From: an uncultured Anaerolineae bacterium
Lineage (GTDB): Bacteria > Chloroflexota > Anaerolineae > J036 > Brachytrichaceae
Reading direction: 5' to 3'
Assembly: GCA_937959265.1 (NCBI GenBank)
Contig: CALGMA010000016.1
Span: forward strand, 1 to 64,000
Length of the DNA: 64,000 nt
A program made the position numbers and the translations under genes. Below the pieces are notes generated by a model. That model had not been told where the DNA came from, ran no database searches, and saw only the letters and a list, made by a program, of their open reading frames with translations. Positions 61,966 to 64,000 of this stretch are shown here, one piece after another; position 1 is the stretch's first letter; each line of letters begins with the position of its first letter.

Positions 61966-62376
61966 ATGTTAACCCCCCTTATTACCACTGCGCGCGAATC
62001 GCTGCGCTACAAAGGCAGCGGCCACGTCCTCTGGCTGCTGCACCGCGTGACCGGTCTTGGCGTCGTGATCTTCCTCGGCACGCACATCTTCGGCATGAGC
62101 ATGGCAACGTTCAATCCGCCGCTGCACGAGGCGATGCTCGCGGTTTATAAGACGCCGTTGTTCTCCGTCGGCGAGATCGTCTTGGCCGCCTGCTTGATCT
62201 TTCACGCCGTGAATGGCACGCGCATCGCTATCCTCGAGCTGCGGCCGGCGCTGTGGAACAAACAAGAAGTCGCCACCCGCTGGTCGGTCATCATCACCCT
62301 CATCCTGCTTGCGCCGACCATCGCGATCATGGCGTTCAAGTCCATCAGCTACTACGCCACGCACGGTCTCCGGTAG
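61966..62376 (+). CDS. sdhC: Succinate dehydrogenase cytochrome b subunit (SdhC)
   Basis: A protein of 136 residues with three hydrophobic helices. It has the family signature SGHVLWLLHRVTGLG (residues 18-32, quinone-site serine and HRVTG) and the probable heme-ligand histidine H80 in IFHAVNGTRI. SdhC anchors the catalytic subunits to the membrane and carries electrons to quinone with SdhD. A GAAGAGG ribosome binding site precedes the ATG. It is followed by sdhD with 26 bp between stop and start; no sdhA or sdhB is next to the pair. Confidence 0.92.
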   Translation: MLTPLITTARESLRYKGSGHVLWLLHRVTGLGVVIFLGTHIFGMSMATFNPPLHEAMLAVYKTPLFSVGEIVLAACLIFHAVNGTRIAILELRPALWNKQEVATRWSVIITLILLAPTIAIMAFKSISYYATHGLR

Positions 62377-62402
62377 TCGTGGTAACCCAAGTGAGCAAAG
62401 CA

Positions 62403-62864
62403 ATGGCTTCTACCACTGTGACCCCCGGCCGCACTGTGCGCAAGGTGCAGCCGATTCCGCAAACCCGCAATCGCCTGGAGCTGGCCCTGTGGATGTTCAT
62501 GCGCTACAGCGGCCTGGCCCTGGTCTTCCTGGCGCTATCGCACTTTTGGATGCAGCACGTGCTCATCGGCACGCACGAGATCGAATTCGCCGGCACGCAA
62601 CTGCGTTGGGGCATCACCGGCCAGCCGGTCACGGTTGAGCAGCTCATCTGGCGCGCCTACTACGCCGTGATGCTCATCCTGGCCGTGGCGCACGGCATCA
62701 ACGGCGTGCGCCAGGTCGCCTACGACTACTTCGGCCACCGTCCAGCAACCTACAAAGGGCTGATGTATGTCGTGGTGGCCATTGCTGCGCTCATCTCGCT
62801 GGGTGGCATCCTCGCGTTGTTCATGGGCGCAGCCGCCAGCGGTGGCGAGGCTGCGCTGCGATAA
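62403..62864 (+). CDS. sdhD: Succinate dehydrogenase membrane anchor subunit (SdhD)
   Basis: A protein of 153 residues with three helices. The block AVAHGINGVRQVAYDY at residues 95-110 contains the probable heme-ligand H97 and the family end of helix 2. It forms the membrane anchor with SdhC, binding heme b and quinone. The chosen ATG at 62403 follows a GTGAGCAAAG string; the frame is open upstream, but that part overlaps sdhC. The N-terminal 24 residues are polar, as usual for the cytoplasmic end. Confidence 0.88.
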   Translation: MASTTVTPGRTVRKVQPIPQTRNRLELALWMFMRYSGLALVFLALSHFWMQHVLIGTHEIEFAGTQLRWGITGQPVTVEQLIWRAYYAVMLILAVAHGINGVRQVAYDYFGHRPATYKGLMYVVVAIAALISLGGILALFMGAAASGGEAALR

Positions 62865-62901
62865 GCACGCACACGCCGTCTCTGAGCAGCATGCCTGCAC
62901 A

Positions 62902-64000
62902 GTGATCCGCGCCACAAGCGATGATGAACTTCGGGCAGCACGGGGCAGGTGGCGCTCGGCATGGCTACCTGCCCTAGTCATCGTTTGGATGGCGTTTGCC
63001 TTCCGGATGCACGGGTTGGAGCATGTGCGCCAGAACTACGACCGCGCCTACCCGCATGGCCTCGGCCTGTTCATCCGTCAAGCGGTCGCCGAAGGGCGCT
63101 TCGACCAATTGCCCGCCGCCAGCCTGCTGGCCAGCATCAATCTGCCCAATCCGGCCGGCGCCAGTTACTTCTATGCTCTGCTGACCGCCATTGAGCCTAG
63201 CGCGTATGTCGCTACGGCGCTCAATGCGATGCTGGGCGCGCTGGTTGCCGCAGTCGCCTTCGACCTGGCGCGGCGACTTTTCGGCGGATGGGCCGCTTTC
63301 GTCGCCGGCCTGCTCGCCGGCGTGAGCCTGTGGACAGCCTGGGTCGCGCGCGGGGCATGGCTACAAGGGCCGATCGAAGCGATGAGCGCGCTGGCGCTGT
63401 GGCTGGCGATGAATGGCTTGGAGCGCGGCAAGCCAAAGCACATGTTTGCAGCGTTCGCCTGGGCCGCTGCTTGCCTGCATACGTATCTGGTCGCTGCCGG
63501 CCTGCTCGCCCAACTGGTCGCTGCGACGCTCATCGGCGCGCTCAGTCTGCGTGGGTCAGGCCAATGGTCAACCGGCTTGCGCCGCGCTGCGGCAGCCGGC
63601 GCCGCCATCTGCCTCTTGAGCGCGCTGGCTTACGCCGGCGCAGTCATCAGCGCGCGCGCCTCGCTCACAGCCGTGGTCAACAACCCACATGCCTTCAACG
63701 AAGAGACCCGCGCCGGCCGGCTGAATCTCGATCCGATCAACCACGCGCTGCGCATCGCCAGCGGGCGCGACTTCGAGAACACGTTCGTCGAACCCGACAC
63801 GCCGCTGTTCGAGGCGCGTGACCGCTGGAGCGACGCACGGGCAACGATTATTGATGCGCTCCTCTGGATCGGGCTGGGCATGCTGGCGATTCAGGCCGCT
63901 GGCCGATCTCGCCCCGATCCGGCTCGCGCGCTAACCAGCCGCATCGCGCTCGGCTGGTTTGTCTTGCCAGTCCTGGCGACCTTCTTGGTTGCGAACGCCG
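62902..64000 (+). CDS. GT39-like polytopic membrane protein, 3' end cut by window edge
   Basis: An open frame of 366 codons from a GTG at 62902 to the right edge, with seven to eight hydrophobic segments so far. The first loop has QNYDRAYPHGLGL, in the place where GT39-like enzymes have D-E, and LPNPAGASYFYALL, in place of the HPP/QPP block; a later helix has WVARGAWLQGP. The motifs are looser than in region 3 relatives. The start is uncertain: GTG 62902 lies 37 bp after sdhD, and an ATG at 62989 would cut into the first helix. Any C-terminal module lies outside the window. Confidence 0.75.
   Translation, partial: MIRATSDDELRAARGRWRSAWLPALVIVWMAFAFRMHGLEHVRQNYDRAYPHGLGLFIRQAVAEGRFDQLPAASLLASINLPNPAGASYFYALLTAIEPSAYVATALNAMLGALVAAVAFDLARRLFGGWAAFVAGLLAGVSLWTAWVARGAWLQGPIEAMSALALWLAMNGLERGKPKHMFAAFAWAAACLHTYLVAAGLLAQLVAATLIGALSLRGSGQWSTGLRRAAAAGAAICLLSALAYAGAVISARASLTAVVNNPHAFNEETRAGRLNLDPINHALRIASGRDFENTFVEPDTPLFEARDRWSDARATIIDALLWIGLGMLAIQAAGRSRPDPARALTSRIALGWFVLPVLATFLVANA

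Noticed and set aside
1..64000. CRISPR arrays, tRNA or rRNA genes, insertion sequences, prophage
   Set aside because: Looked for spaced direct repeats, tRNA-like folds, transposase or integrase motifs and phage proteins; none seen by eye.

Overview
The window reads as chromosomal DNA of a Chloroflexota bacterium (Anaerolineae/Roseilinea-like is my best guess). The reasons are the high GC content of the right half, the very large number of polytopic glycosyltransferase-like proteins carrying Chloroflexota-style C-terminal beta-sandwich modules, a secreted protein ending in a YLPF-type tail, and a two-gene succinate dehydrogenase membrane anchor. The assignment is inference from family resemblance. 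I see no rRNA, tRNA, CRISPR array, insertion sequence or phage gene. No stretch longer than 300 bases lacks a gene.

Region 1 (1-34,700, every gene on the minus strand) is a surface-polysaccharide cluster. Reading in the direction of transcription (right to left), it starts near 35.7 kb. It holds a hexapeptide acyltransferase, a GT39-like membrane enzyme, two polyprenyl-phosphate-sugar synthase-like GT2 proteins, a B12-type radical SAM protein, an O-antigen ligase with a TPR-like tail, a secreted BNR-repeat protein, a sugar-nucleotide epimerase, a deacetylase-like PKD protein, and a run of GT4 and GT2 glycosyltransferases that includes a duplicated GT4-GT2 pair. These are followed by a Wzx-like flippase, a Wzy-like polymerase, another GT4 and a class III aminotransferase. 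The far left is a tight sugar-nucleotide operon: rfbF, an epimerase/decarboxylase-like SDR, a UDP-sugar dehydrogenase, an RmlC-like epimerase, a SAF-domain oxidoreductase, a methyltransferase and a second nucleotidyltransferase cut by the window edge. Together they look able to make, flip and polymerise a glycan containing an unusual modified sugar.

Region 2 (34,700-37,900) is a de novo pyrimidine island: pyrD, pyrE and pyrF, with one small glycine-rich membrane-associated protein in opposite orientation between pyrD and pyrE.

Region 3 (37,900-61,850) contains eleven large polytopic membrane proteins (GT39/ArnT-like, YfhO-like, TMTC-like and DUF2142-like) whose orientations switch repeatedly, with almost no space between them. 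Nine of these eleven end in one to three copies of the same kind of extracytoplasmic beta-sandwich module. This shared module over different GT-C-type cores is the most interesting feature of the window.

Region 4 (61,850-64,000) holds sdhC and sdhD without sdhA or sdhB, then the start of another polytopic GT39-like protein cut by the right edge.

A plausible joint picture is that cytoplasmic enzymes in region 1 make activated sugars and lipid-linked sugars, and the membrane enzymes in regions 1 and 3 add them to lipids, glycans or proteins outside the membrane.
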